Shown here piece after piece: positions 10,084-19,988 of a stretch of DNA of 41,373 nucleotides (position 1 is its first letter; the number at the start of each line of letters is the position of its first letter). The stretch comes from Alphaproteobacteria bacterium (GTDB lineage: Bacteria; Pseudomonadota; Alphaproteobacteria; RS24). Made by a program: the position numbers and the translations under genes. The stretch is taken from NCBI GenBank assembly GCA_029253645.1, contig JAQWZC010000035.1, positions 1 to 41,373 on the forward strand, read 5' to 3'. A model generated the notes under the pieces. It was not told the DNA's origin and searched no databases. It was given only the letters and a program-made list of their open reading frames with translations.

Positions 10084-10619
10084 GACGCTGCCCTTTTGCT
10101 GTCTGCTTTGGCAATCGCCGTTTGCATTTTGCCGCCAAAATCTCCGGCATGTGCCAGCGTGATAGCGACCGCCAACGCATCGGCGGCGTGTTCATTTTCT
10201 ATTTCCGCTTGCGGCAATAACATTTGCACCATCGCCTTAATCTGATTTTTATCGGCGTGACCCGAACCGGTGACGCTGCGCTTGATGAAATTCGGCGCAT
10301 ATTCGCTGACGCCGATTTGCTGTCGCGCCGGCACCAGCAGACACACAGCGCGCGCTTGCCCCAGCTTTAATGTCGCCGCGCCATCGCGATTGACAAAAGT
10401 TTGCTCAACGGCGGCATAATCGGGCGCATATTGCGCGACCACCGCTGCCAGCCCCTCATCCAATTGTAAAAGTCTTTCAGCCAAAGAAAGTGACGCATCA
10501 GAGCGCACCGCGCCATTGGCGATATGGGTCAGCTTAGAGCCGTTCATATCAACCACACCCCATCCGGTGAACCGAAGACCCGGGTCCAATCCGATAAGGC
10601 GTCGTTTTGCTGTGCTCAC
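10080..10619 (-). CDS. ruvC: Crossover junction endodeoxyribonuclease RuvC
   Basis: RLIGLDPGLRFTGWGVVD; AAVEQTFVNRDGAATLKLGQARAV; HAADALAVAITLAH. Confidence 0.97.
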   Translation of the reverse strand: MSTAKRRLIGLDPGLRFTGWGVVDMNGSKLTHIANGAVRSDASLSLAERLLQLDEGLAAVVAQYAPDYAAVEQTFVNRDGAATLKLGQARAVCLLVPARQQIGVSEYAPNFIKRSVTGSGHADKNQIKAMVQMLLPQAEIENEHAADALAVAITLAHAGDFGGKMQTAIAKADSKRAAS

Positions 10620-10636
10620 ATGCTTTCCCTTCTGCC

Positions 10637-11383
10637 TTAAGCCGAAAGTTGTTGCAGCACCTCTTCCGAAATGTCGAAATTGGCATAGACATTCTGAACA
10701 TCATCTACATCGTCCAGAGCTTCGACCAGCTTAACTACTTTTTCGGCTGCTTCGCCGTCCACGGCAATATCATTCTGCGCCCGCCAAATAATATCAGCCC
10801 CGCGCGGCTCCCCCATAACCTCTTGCAAGGCATTGATAACATTGTGCAATTCATCCGGCGCACAGATGATTTCATGGCCTACATCAGAACTGTCCACATC
10901 ATCCGCTCCGGCCTCAATCGCTGCTTCAAACACGGTTTCGGCATCGGCGCGCTCGGCATCGAACTCAATCGCGCCAACGCGGTCAAACATGAAAGACACC
11001 GAACCGGTTTCACCGAGATTGCCGCCATTTTTGGAAAAAGTGGACCGCACCTCAGCCGCCGTGCGATTGCGGTTATCTGTCAGCGTCTCGACAATAATGC
11101 CAATACCCGCCGGGCCGAAGCCCTCATAACGCACTTCTTCATAAACCGTATCGCCATCATCCGCGCTTTTCTTAATCGCCCGCTCAATATTGTCTTTCGG
11201 CATATTTTGCGCCCGCGCCGCCAAAATGGCCGTGCGCAAACGCGGATTTGAATCCGGATCGGGCATGCCCATTTTCGCCGCGACCATAATCTCTTTGGTC
11301 AGACGCGCGAAAATTTTGGCGCGCTTTTTATCTTGCGCGCCCTTGCGATGTTGAATGTTTTTAAATTTGGAATGGCCTGCCAT
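10637..11383 (-). CDS. yebC: YebC/PmpR/TACO1-family protein
   Basis: [39 protein letters not shown] signature. Confidence 0.97.
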   Translation of the reverse strand: MAGHSKFKNIQHRKGAQDKKRAKIFARLTKEIMVAAKMGMPDPDSNPRLRTAILAARAQNMPKDNIERAIKKSADDGDTVYEEVRYEGFGPAGIGIIVETLTDNRNRTAAEVRSTFSKNGGNLGETGSVSFMFDRVGAIEFDAERADAETVFEAAIEAGADDVDSSDVGHEIICAPDELHNVINALQEVMGEPRGADIIWRAQNDIAVDGEAAEKVVKLVEALDDVDDVQNVYANFDISEEVLQQLSA

Positions 11384-11413
11384 GCCGTCCTCCGCGTTTC
11401 GTGAGACTTTACA

Positions 11414-12226
11414 CTATAGGTTTGGCGCGGCGGTGGAAAGCCTGCCACCGGCACGAATGGGATGAATGGCAAGCGCCTTGCCCGTTGCATTATCGGTTTC
11501 CACCATGACGCCGCATAGCGTCGGTGTGCCTTGCGCTGCGCCAAAGCGGCCGCCACGCAATTTGGTGACAAAGCGATTGACCGGCTCTTCTTTTTCCATG
11601 CCGATAACGCTGTCATAATCGCCGCACATGCCGGCATCGGTTTGATAGGCCGTGCCATTTGGCAAAATTTGTGTATCCGCCGTCGGCACATGAGTATGGG
11701 TGCCGACCACCAGGCTGGCGCGCCCATCGCAAAAATGCCCCATCGCCATTTTCTCAGATGTCGCTTCGCAATGCATATCGACAATAATCGCATCCGCCGC
11801 CTCGCCCAAAGGACACGCCGCCAATTCGCGCTCGACAGCGGCAAACGGGTCGTCCAGCGATTCCATGAATAATTGCCCCATTACATTGACCACCAAAACG
11901 CGTTGGTCGCCGACCTCATAGAGGCCCGCGCCCTTGCCCGGCGTTTCGGGCGGAAAATTGGCCGGGCGCAATAGCCGCGGCTCATCAGCGATAAAGCCGC
12001 GAATATCTTGCTGGTCCCAAACATGATTGCCGGTCGAGACGACATCCACACCGGCCTCCAAAAAAGCGCGGGTAATATCGGGCGTAATACCAAAGCCACC
12101 GGCGGCGTTCTCGCCATTCACCATTACGAAATCGAGCTTATATTGAGCGCGCATCACCGGCACTTGGCGCACAACCGCTTCGCGGGCGGCGCGACCGACA
12201 ACATCCCCTAAAAACAGCAAACGCAT
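11414..12226 (-). CDS. YmdB-family metallophosphoesterase
   Basis: MRLLFLGDVVGRAAREAV, VMVNGENAAGGFGIT, VVSTGNHVWDQQDI, VVGTHTHVPTADTQILPNGTAYQTDAGMCG. Confidence 0.93.
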   Translation of the reverse strand: MRLLFLGDVVGRAAREAVVRQVPVMRAQYKLDFVMVNGENAAGGFGITPDITRAFLEAGVDVVSTGNHVWDQQDIRGFIADEPRLLRPANFPPETPGKGAGLYEVGDQRVLVVNVMGQLFMESLDDPFAAVERELAACPLGEAADAIIVDMHCEATSEKMAMGHFCDGRASLVVGTHTHVPTADTQILPNGTAYQTDAGMCGDYDSVIGMEKEEPVNRFVTKLRGGRFGAAQGTPTLCGVMVETDNATGKALAIHPIRAGGRLSTAAPNL

Positions 12227-12229
12227 TTT

Positions 12230-12805
12230 TTAATCCCTATCAAATTCATGCCATTGCGAAGGTGTCAGCACGGCGTGTAAGGCCTCGTCATGCGGCGCGA
12301 TGGGGCATTTGTCAACCATTTGCATATCGAAAGCGAGGCCGATAAAGCGGCAATCACCGCGCTTTTTAAGCTCGGCCAAGCTGCGGTCATAAAAGCCGCC
12401 GCCACGACCCAGCCTATGGCCCTGCCCGTCAAAGGCCAAAAGCGGCAGCAGCACAATATCCGGCGTCACTTGTTGCGCCGTGGCGCGGGGCGCGGCAATG
12501 CCCATATCATCGGGCAGCAGCGCATCACCTTTTTTATAGCGGCGAAAAATCAACGGCGCGTCTTCATCAATGCAAACCGGCAGGCAAATGCTGTGACCCT
12601 TGCGACGCAAAGCCTGCATCAGCGGCTGCGGGTCCAATTCGCCCCCCATTGGCAGATAAGCGGCGATAATGTTTCCGGCCGCCTTTTCAGCATGGAGCTT
12701 TTCAGCATGAGAGGCCAATGCCTGCGCCTCGGCTGCGCCATGCGCCTCAAAATGGGCGCGGCGCCGAGCGGTAAGGGCGCAGCGCAAGCGGTCTTTTTCA
12801 TCCAT
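12230..12805 (-). CDS. 5-formyltetrahydrofolate cyclo-ligase
   Basis: LLPLLAFDGQGHRLGRGGGFYDRSLAELK signature; adjacent to a 6S RNA-like element and zapA. Confidence 0.93.
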   Translation of the reverse strand: MDEKDRLRCALTARRRAHFEAHGAAEAQALASHAEKLHAEKAAGNIIAAYLPMGGELDPQPLMQALRRKGHSICLPVCIDEDAPLIFRRYKKGDALLPDDMGIAAPRATAQQVTPDIVLLPLLAFDGQGHRLGRGGGFYDRSLAELKKRGDCRFIGLAFDMQMVDKCPIAPHDEALHAVLTPSQWHEFDRD

Positions 12806-12845
12806 ATGTCACCTGACGCAGGGTCATTGATTAAAAAGGTGGAAC

Positions 12846-12996
12846 CGCCACAACCGTTTTCCGCCGTATCCTCGGAGACCTACAAAAGTAGGTGGGCACC
12901 GTATGGAGCAGGCCGCAACCCGCCTCAGTGACAGCTCCCTAAAGGACCGTAAGGCCCCGAGCGTTAAAAGCAGTCTTCGCGTCGGGCAGTTCCTGT
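12846..12996 (-). ncRNA. ssrS: Probable 6S RNA (ssrS/SsrA-independent 6S family), approximate ends
   Basis: Located between zapA and the 5-FTHF cyclo-ligase gene (canonical ssrS position); minus strand has TATAAG at 13005-13000 then ...CAGGAACTGCCCGACGCG...GGTGCCCACCTACTTTTGTAGGTCTCCGAGGATACGG, an alphaproteobacterial 6S-like 3' half. No covariance search was run. Confidence 0.75.
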
Positions 12997-13033
12997 TGCC
13001 TTATAGCGGCAAAAACCCGACCCCGTCACCTTA

Positions 13034-13441
13034 TTAAAGCGGATTGCCGGGTGGTGCGGGCGTGCCATTTGAGGAACCATTTGAAGGCTCCGACAGGTCA
13101 GGCAATATGGTTTCGATTTTTTCCGCCGCATTATTCAGCGCGGCAGACAAAACATCTTCGATTTCATCAACCCGCGCCGATAGGGCGTCGCGCGATTGAC
13201 CGGCTTGTGCCAATTCTTGGCGCACCGCCTCAAGCTCATGTTTCAAATCGCGCAAATCATTGCACAGCATTAAACCGGTCAGCACCATTAAATGACTGTC
13301 ACCGGCTTTCTCATTGCCTTTTTTCATGGTGGCGACCCGCGTGGCGAAATCCTCGGCCAGTTGCGTCACTTGCGCCTCATCACCATCGCGGCATACGACT
13401 TGGAAGGGTCGCGAATTCACGGATATGGTTATCTCGGCCAT
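13034..13441 (-). CDS. zapA: Cell division protein ZapA
   Basis: MAEITISVNSRPFQVVCRDGDEAQVTQLAEDFATRVATMKK... SHLMVLTGLMLCNDL. Confidence 0.93.
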   Translation of the reverse strand: MAEITISVNSRPFQVVCRDGDEAQVTQLAEDFATRVATMKKGNEKAGDSHLMVLTGLMLCNDLRDLKHELEAVRQELAQAGQSRDALSARVDEIEDVLSAALNNAAEKIETILPDLSEPSNGSSNGTPAPPGNPL

Positions 13442-13711
13442 TTAAGCCTCCCCCAGCACATCATCAATTTGTTGCATCGCTTTCTCGACTTGTGTGGCGG
13501 CGCGTTTTTGCGCGCCCTCCAAAGTTTGGTTTTGTTTTTTCAAGGTTGAGAGGTCAGTGCGTAAATGCGCGCATTCAATTTGCAAGGCATCCAATTCGGC
13601 CAATTGACCAAGCATAGTCTCGCCGTCACGGCTCAAACGCGCATGTTCGGCGGTCAATCTATCGACGGCTTTTAACAGCCGTTCTAAAGCGGGTTGAATT
13701 TTCTGCATCAC
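13442..13711 (-). CDS. Small coiled-coil protein upstream of zapA (ZapB-like position; function unproven)
   Basis: 89-aa heptad-rich ORF (GTG or ATG start) immediately preceding zapA. Confidence 0.75.
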   Translation of the reverse strand: MMQKIQPALERLLKAVDRLTAEHARLSRDGETMLGQLAELDALQIECAHLRTDLSTLKKQNQTLEGAQKRAATQVEKAMQQIDDVLGEA

Positions 13712-13773
13712 TCACCTCACATTATAGCATAAGATTTCCCCGATTTCTTCGTCAAATATTCGGTTAATTAGGG

Positions 13774-13803
13774 GACTCTCACGGGCGAATCTGGCATTGA
13801 CTC
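13774..13803. promoter_or_regulatory. Three closely spaced GANTC (CcrM-type) sites in the zap/tkt divergent promoter
   Basis: GACTC 13774-13778, GAATC 13787-13791, GACTC 13799-13803; a fourth GATTC at 13880-13884. Confidence 0.55.
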
Positions 13804-13887
13804 TGACAGGCCGCGGGCGCATTGTGCGCGCAATTTTTAGACGGTCTTGTGGGCTTATTTCAGCCCGACGAGTAAGAGGGATTCTCA

Positions 13888-15897
13888 ATGTCTGACGCCG
13901 ACAAAAGCGCTTCTTCCGAAACCGGCTCCATGCCCCTTCAACACATGGCAAATGCCATTCGCGCCCTGTCTATGGACGCTGTGCAAGCCGCCAATTCCGG
14001 CCATCCGGGACTGCCTATGGGCGCGGCCGATATCGCCACTGTGCTGTACACGAAATTTTTGAAAATTGACCCGCTGGCCCCGGAATGGCCCGACCGCGAC
14101 CGCTTTGTGCTGTCGGCCGGTCACGGCTCAATGCTGCAATATGCGCTGCATTATCTCGTCGGCTTTGCCGATATGACGCTGGAGGAGATTAAGAATTTCC
14201 GCCAGCTCGGCGCGCGCACTGCCGGTCATCCGGAATATGGTCACGCCGCCGGTATCGAGACCACCACCGGCCCGCTGGGCCAAGGCATTTCCACCGCCGT
14301 CGGCATGGCACTGGCTGAGCGTATGATGAATGCGCGCTTTGGTGATGAGCTGGTCGATCACTTTACTTATGTGCTGGCTTCGGATGGTGACCTGATGGAA
14401 GGCATCAGCCATGAGGCCATTTCCATTGCCGGTCACTTGAAATTATCGCGCCTCATCGTGCTTTATGATGACAATGATATTTCCATTGATGGGCCGCTCA
14501 ACCTGACTGAATCCGGCGACGCTTTAGGCCGCTTTGAAGCCGCCGGTTGGGACGCTGTGCGGATTGACGGCCATGACCATGCCGCCATTGAAGCCGCCAT
14601 TGCGGCGGCGCGTGACAGCGATAAGCCGAGCTTGATTGCGTGTAAAACCACCATTGGCTATGGCAGCCCCAATAAGCAAGGCACAAGCGGCGTTCATGGC
14701 GCGCCTTTGGGCGATGACGAAATCGCCCTGACCCGCGAAACGCTTGGCTGGTCGTCTGAGCCTTATGAAATTCCGTCCGATTTATTGGATGGCTGGCGCA
14801 TGGCCGGTCGTGCCCATGCCTCGACCCGCAAAGCCTGGGAAGAACGCATGGCGGCGCAATCTGCCGAAACCCGCAATCGGTTTGAGCGCGTTGTCTCCGG
14901 TGATTTGCCGCAAGGTCTCGACACCGCCATTGACGCCTTCAAAAAGCAACTGGCCGAAGAAAAGCCAAATTGGGCGACGCGTAAATCCTCTGAGGAAGCG
15001 CTGAAAGCCATCGTGCCGCATGTGCCGGAAATGATTGGCGGCAGCGCCGATTTGACCGGCTCCAACAATACCAAAACCCCCGAGCAAGCGCCCGTCTCGG
15101 CTGACAATATGGCCGGACAATTTATCCATTGGGGTATTCGCGAACACGGCATGGCGGCGGCGATGAATGGCATGGTGCTGCATGGCGGCTTTATTCCTTA
15201 TTCCGGCACATTTCTTGTCTTCTCCGATTATTCGCGTCCGGCCATTCGCCTGTCGGCCCTGATGAAGCAACGCACCATTCACGTGCTGACGCATGATTCA
15301 ATCGGCTTGGGCGAAGACGGCCCGACCCACCAACCGGTTGAACATTTGGCGGCATTGCGCGCCATTCCCAATACATTCGTATTCCGTCCGGCGGATGCGA
15401 TTGAGACGTTGGAATGCTGGCAGCTTGCGCTGAAACTCGACACCGCACCAAGCGTGTTGGCCTTAACGCGACAAGGCTTGCCGACCATGCGCGATTATGA
15501 GGAACGCAATAGCTGCGCGCATGGGGCCTATGAATTGGCCGCCGGTGGCAGTGACCCGCAAGTGACCCTTATGGCATCCGGTTCGGAAATTTCCATCGCT
15601 ATGGAAGCCCGCGCCGCGCTGAAAGAAGACGGCATTGGCGCGCGGGTTGTTTCCGTGCCTTGCATGGAATTATTCCAGCAACAAAGCCCGGCCACCAAAG
15701 CCGATGTTTTGGGCGACACCAAAATACGCATTGCGGTCGAGGCCGCCGTGCAACAAAGCTGGGACCGCTATTTGCGCCCGCAAGATATTTTCATCGGCAT
15801 GGACGGATTTGGCGCAAGCGCCCCGGCCAGTCAATTATTTCAGCATTTCGGCATCACCGCTGAGGCCATTGCCACAGCGGCGCGCGACGCGCTTTAA
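13888..15897 (+). CDS. tkt: Transketolase
   Basis: [67 protein letters not shown]. Confidence 0.98.
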   Translation: MSDADKSASSETGSMPLQHMANAIRALSMDAVQAANSGHPGLPMGAADIATVLYTKFLKIDPLAPEWPDRDRFVLSAGHGSMLQYALHYLVGFADMTLEEIKNFRQLGARTAGHPEYGHAAGIETTTGPLGQGISTAVGMALAERMMNARFGDELVDHFTYVLASDGDLMEGISHEAISIAGHLKLSRLIVLYDDNDISIDGPLNLTESGDALGRFEAAGWDAVRIDGHDHAAIEAAIAAARDSDKPSLIACKTTIGYGSPNKQGTSGVHGAPLGDDEIALTRETLGWSSEPYEIPSDLLDGWRMAGRAHASTRKAWEERMAAQSAETRNRFERVVSGDLPQGLDTAIDAFKKQLAEEKPNWATRKSSEEALKAIVPHVPEMIGGSADLTGSNNTKTPEQAPVSADNMAGQFIHWGIREHGMAAAMNGMVLHGGFIPYSGTFLVFSDYSRPAIRLSALMKQRTIHVLTHDSIGLGEDGPTHQPVEHLAALRAIPNTFVFRPADAIETLECWQLALKLDTAPSVLALTRQGLPTMRDYEERNSCAHGAYELAAGGSDPQVTLMASGSEISIAMEARAALKEDGIGARVVSVPCMELFQQQSPATKADVLGDTKIRIAVEAAVQQSWDRYLRPQDIFIGMDGFGASAPASQLFQHFGITAEAIATAARDAL

Positions 15898-15917
15898 GTT
15901 TTACAAGGAGAAAGAAC

Positions 15918-16922
15918 ATGGCAGTAAATGTAGCAATTAACGGCTTTGGACGCATTGGACGTCTGGTCTTGCGCGGGATTATCGAAAGTGGCCGCAAAGA
16001 TATTAACGTCGTTGCGATTAATGATTTGGGCAGCGTCGAGGCCAATGCGCATATGCTGCAATATGACAGTGTGCATGGCCGTCTGCCGGTTAAGGTGAAG
16101 GCAACCAAAACCGGCATTAATGTCGGTGGCAAGTCGATTAAGGTCATTGCCGAGCGCGATCCGGCCAATCTGCCATGGGAAAAAATGGGCATTGATATCG
16201 CCCTTGAATGCACCGGCCTGTTCACCACGCAAGAAACCGCCGGCAAACATTTGGCCGCCGGTGCCAAGCGCGTATTGGTGTCGGCTCCGGCATCGGGTGC
16301 TGATTTGACGGTTGTTTACGGCGTCAATCACAACAAGCTGCGCAAGAGCCATAAAATCGTTTCCAACGCATCTTGCACCACTAATTGCCTCGCGCCGGTA
16401 GCGCAAGTGTTGGACAAAACCTGCGGCATTGCCCGCGGTTATATGACCACGGTTCACGCTTTTACCGGCGACCAGCAAACGGTTGATACGCTGCATTCCG
16501 ACCCGCGCCGTGCGCGCGCTGCCTCATTATCCATGATACCGACCTCAACCGGTGCGGCGAAAGCCGTCGGTCTGGTATTGCCGCAATTGGTTGGCAAACT
16601 TGACGGCACTGCCGTGCGCGTGCCGACGCCGAATGTCTCAATGATTGATTTGGTGTTTGAAGCCAAAAAGAAAACCACGGTCGAGGCCATTAATAATGCC
16701 ATCACCAAAGCCGCCAATGGCGCGCTGAACGGTGTGCTGGGCGTATGTGATGAACCGCTCGTGTCGATTGACTTTAACCACGACCCGCACAGCTCGACCT
16801 TTGACCTGACGCAGACGCAAATTGTCGGCGGCAAATTGGTGCGCGTGCTGAGCTGGTATGACAATGAGTGGGGCTTTGCCAATCGCATGAGCGACACGGC
16901 TGTCGCCATGGGCAAACTTTAA
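15918..16922 (+). CDS. gap: Type I glyceraldehyde-3-phosphate dehydrogenase
   Basis: NGFGRIGRLVLR, NASCTTNCLAPVAQVL, SWYDNEWGFANRM; RBS AAGGAG. Confidence 0.98.
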   Translation: MAVNVAINGFGRIGRLVLRGIIESGRKDINVVAINDLGSVEANAHMLQYDSVHGRLPVKVKATKTGINVGGKSIKVIAERDPANLPWEKMGIDIALECTGLFTTQETAGKHLAAGAKRVLVSAPASGADLTVVYGVNHNKLRKSHKIVSNASCTTNCLAPVAQVLDKTCGIARGYMTTVHAFTGDQQTVDTLHSDPRRARAASLSMIPTSTGAAKAVGLVLPQLVGKLDGTAVRVPTPNVSMIDLVFEAKKKTTVEAINNAITKAANGALNGVLGVCDEPLVSIDFNHDPHSSTFDLTQTQIVGGKLVRVLSWYDNEWGFANRMSDTAVAMGKL

Positions 16923-16934
16923 TCGCACGAAAAT

Positions 16935-18137
16935 ATGAGCGATTTTAAAACACTCGACCAGCTAGCCGCCGACACACCACGCGGCAGTATTGTTCTCTTT
17001 CGGGCCGACCTTAATGTGCCGCTTGATGAGGGCGGTGCGGTGCGTGATGCGACGCGGCTGGAGCGGCTTTCGCCGAGCCTCGAAAAGCTCTCTCAGCATG
17101 GTTTTCGCATTGGTATATTATCGCATTTCGGGCGTCCGAAAGGCCAACGGGTCGCGGCGATGAGCCTTGCGCCGGTGGCCGATGCGCTGGCTGAATTGCT
17201 GGGCCAAACGGTGGCTTTTGCTGATGATTGCATTGGCGAGGTGGCGGCCAATGCGCTGGCCGCTTTGGCTGAAGGCGGTATTTGCGTTTTGGAAAACACC
17301 CGCTTTCATGCCGGGGAAGAAGCCGATGAGGCGGATTTCGCCAAAGCCTTGGCCGCGCCCGCCGCGGCTTATGTCAATGATGCGTTTTCCGCCGCCCATC
17401 GCGCCCATGCCTCCACCCATGGCATTACCAAATATGCGCCAACCTATTGCGGGCTGGCCATGCAGGCTGAATTGGATGCGCTGGACGCCGCTTTGGGTGC
17501 GCCGCAGCGTCCGGTTGTCGCCGTCGTCGGCGGCGCGAAAATATCCACCAAGCTTGACCTTTTGGGCAATTTAGCGGCCCGCGTTGATACGCTGGTCATT
17601 GGCGGCGGCATGGCCAATACGTTTTTGGCAGCGCAAGGGCACAGTGTCGGCACATCGCTTTGCGAGGATGCCATGCTGGACACGGCGCGCGCCATTATGG
17701 CCGAGGCTGACAAACAGGGCTGCACGATTTTACTGCCCCAAGATGCAGCGATTGCGCCCGCCTTTGCCGCCGGACAAGAAGCGGAGATTGTCTCCGCCAA
17801 TGGCGTGCCTGATGATAAAATGATACTCGATGCTGGCCCTGATGCCGTCCGCGATATTTGCGCGGCCTTTGACGGGGCCGCCACGCTTATCTGGAACGGC
17901 CCTTTGGGCGCGTTTGAGATTGAACCGTTTGACGCCGCCACCAATCAGGCGGCCCAACACGCCGCCGCTTTGACGCAAAAAGGTCAATTGACCTCAGTCG
18001 CCGGTGGCGGGGATACGGTCGCCGCGCTCAACCACGCCGGAGCGGGAGAAAACTTCTCCTATGTCTCAACGGCAGGGGGCGCGTTTTTGGAATGGTTAGA
18101 AGGTAAAACATTGCCGGGTGTCGCCGCATTGCGCTGA
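16935..18137 (+). CDS. pgk: Phosphoglycerate kinase
   Basis: [50 protein letters not shown]. Confidence 0.98.
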   Translation: MSDFKTLDQLAADTPRGSIVLFRADLNVPLDEGGAVRDATRLERLSPSLEKLSQHGFRIGILSHFGRPKGQRVAAMSLAPVADALAELLGQTVAFADDCIGEVAANALAALAEGGICVLENTRFHAGEEADEADFAKALAAPAAAYVNDAFSAAHRAHASTHGITKYAPTYCGLAMQAELDALDAALGAPQRPVVAVVGGAKISTKLDLLGNLAARVDTLVIGGGMANTFLAAQGHSVGTSLCEDAMLDTARAIMAEADKQGCTILLPQDAAIAPAFAAGQEAEIVSANGVPDDKMILDAGPDAVRDICAAFDGAATLIWNGPLGAFEIEPFDAATNQAAQHAAALTQKGQLTSVAGGGDTVAALNHAGAGENFSYVSTAGGAFLEWLEGKTLPGVAALR

Positions 18138-18172
18138 CGGCAAGTCGAATTTTGAGGGAAAAGGAGAAAGAG

Positions 18173-19189
18173 ATGAACAAGCAAGCTCTGGAATCCATCG
18201 CCGCAGCGATGGTCGCCAATGGCAAAGGCATTTTGGCTGCCGATGAAAGCACCGGCACGATTAAAAAGCGTTTTGACACGATTAATGTGGTGTCAACCGA
18301 GGATAGCCGCCGTGATTATCGCGAAATGCTGCTGCGCACGGATGACGCTATGAAAGACCATATTTCCGGCGTGATTTTATATGACGAAACCATTCGCCAG
18401 AAAGCCGCAGACGGCACGCCGCTGACGCAAATCATCACCGATGCCGGTTCACTGCCCGGCATTAAGGTTGATGGCGGCGCGAAAGATTTTGCCGGTCATG
18501 CCGGTGAAATGGTCACTGAGGGATTGGACGGGCTGCGCGAGCGGCTGGCTGAATATCACGGGCTGGGCGCGAAATTTGCCAAATGGCGCGCCGTTATTAA
18601 TGTCGCTGAGGACAAGCCCTCCGCCGCCTGTTTGGCCGCCAACACACATGCGCTGGCGCGCTATGCCGCCTTGTGCCAGGAAGCCGAGATTGTGCCGATT
18701 GTCGAGCCGGAAGTCATTATGGATGGCAGCCATTCGGTTGAGCGTTGCTATGAAGTGACCAGCGCCGCTTTGACCCAGCTTTACGCGCAACTGGCCGAGC
18801 AGGATGTGCATTTGGAAGGCACGATTTTGAAACCCAATATGGTGGTTTCAGGCACCCAACATGCGACGCAAGCCGGTGTTCAGCAAGTCGCTGAAATGAC
18901 CCTTGATTGCTTCAAAAAATGCGTGCCGGAAGCCGTGCCGGGCATTGTGTTTTTATCCGGTGGCCAATCCGATATAGACGCGACCGCGCATCTTGACGCC
19001 ATGAATAAAATCGGTGGCTTGCCCTGGAAGCTCAGCTTCTCTTATGGCCGCGCCTTGCAAGCCGCACCGCTCAAGGCTTGGTCGGGCGATGCCGGTAATG
19101 TGCCGAGCGCGCAAGCCGCTTTTGCCCATCGTGCCAAAATGAACGGCCTCGCCGCGCAAGGCCAATGGGACGCAGCGCTCGAAGGCTAG
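18173..19189 (+). CDS. Class I fructose-bisphosphate aldolase
   Basis: MNKQALESIAAAMVANGKGILAADESTGTIKKRF; EGTILKPNMV; FLSGGQSDIDATAHLDAMN; RBS AAGGAG before ATG 18173. Confidence 0.96.
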   Translation: MNKQALESIAAAMVANGKGILAADESTGTIKKRFDTINVVSTEDSRRDYREMLLRTDDAMKDHISGVILYDETIRQKAADGTPLTQIITDAGSLPGIKVDGGAKDFAGHAGEMVTEGLDGLRERLAEYHGLGAKFAKWRAVINVAEDKPSAACLAANTHALARYAALCQEAEIVPIVEPEVIMDGSHSVERCYEVTSAALTQLYAQLAEQDVHLEGTILKPNMVVSGTQHATQAGVQQVAEMTLDCFKKCVPEAVPGIVFLSGGQSDIDATAHLDAMNKIGGLPWKLSFSYGRALQAAPLKAWSGDAGNVPSAQAAFAHRAKMNGLAAQGQWDAALEG

Positions 19190-19209
19190 TCTCGTTACAG
19201 TTTTGGAGG

Positions 19210-19244
19210 AGCCCGTCTCATCTTTGGATGCGGCGGGCTTTTTC
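19210..19244 (+). terminator. Intrinsic terminator after the aldolase gene
   Basis: AGCCCG...CGGGCT arms followed by TTTTTCGTTT. Confidence 0.7.
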
Positions 19245-19251
19245 GTTTGGC

Positions 19252-19986
19252 TCAGCCAGATTTACGCGCACCAATCAGAAATTCGACATTGCCTTGCGGG
19301 CCGGTAATCGGGCTTTCAATCACCCCATCGACCTGCCAGCCCTGCGCTTGCCACCACGCCGCCAGCTTATCGCAAACCTCTTGGCGCAGCGCCGCATCGC
19401 TGACCACGCCGTTTTTACCCAGCGCCGCTTTGCCGACTTCAAATTGCGGTTTGATGAGCGCAATCGCCCAGCCGCCAATCGGCATGAGCGGCAATAGGGC
19501 CGCGAGGGCTTTTTCCTGCCCGATAAAACTGACATCGCATACCAGACCGGAGAGAGGGCGGTCGAAATGCGCCGCCGTCACATGGCGCGCATTCAGCCCC
19601 GCCATATTTTGCACCCGCGCATCGCCGACAAGGCTTGCATGTAATTGGTCGTGCCCGACATCAATGGCATAGATGAACGCCGCGCCGCCTTTCAAAAGAA
19701 CATCGCTAAAGCCGCCCGTGGAGGCGCCGATATCGGCAAACACGCCATCGGCTACCGGATAGCCGAAATGCGCCAATGCCTTATCGAGTTTGAGGCCGCC
19801 GCGTGACACAAAGCCGTGTTCGGGCTGCGCTTCAATCACATCATCGGGGCTGACGCCGCTGGCGGCTTTGACAATAACCGCGCCATTGACGCGCACCAAT
19901 CCGGCCTTAATGGCGGCGGCAGCGCGGGCGCGGCTTTCAAATAGGGAAAGATTGACAAGCTGTTGGTCGAGGCGGGTTTTACCCAA
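19252..19986 (-). CDS. tlyA: TlyA-family RNA methyltransferase (S4 + RrmJ/FtsJ fold)
   Basis: RLDQQLVNLSLFESRARAAAAIKAGLVRVNG S4 domain; VSRGGLKLDKAL; ADIGASTGGFSDVLL. Confidence 0.94.
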   Translation of the reverse strand: MGKTRLDQQLVNLSLFESRARAAAAIKAGLVRVNGAVIVKAASGVSPDDVIEAQPEHGFVSRGGLKLDKALAHFGYPVADGVFADIGASTGGFSDVLLKGGAAFIYAIDVGHDQLHASLVGDARVQNMAGLNARHVTAAHFDRPLSGLVCDVSFIGQEKALAALLPLMPIGGWAIALIKPQFEVGKAALGKNGVVSDAALRQEVCDKLAAWWQAQGWQVDGVIESPITGPQGNVEFLIGARKSG

Positions 19987-19988
19987 TG

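Noticed and set aside
10607-11251. 214-aa ORF antisense to yebC
   Set aside because: yebC is unambiguous on the minus strand; the antisense frame has no motif.
13851-13866. GGGCT-TATTTC-AGCCC stem before tkt as a riboswitch or attenuator
   Set aside because: Only a 5-bp stem with no U tract and no known riboswitch core; not enough to claim a function.
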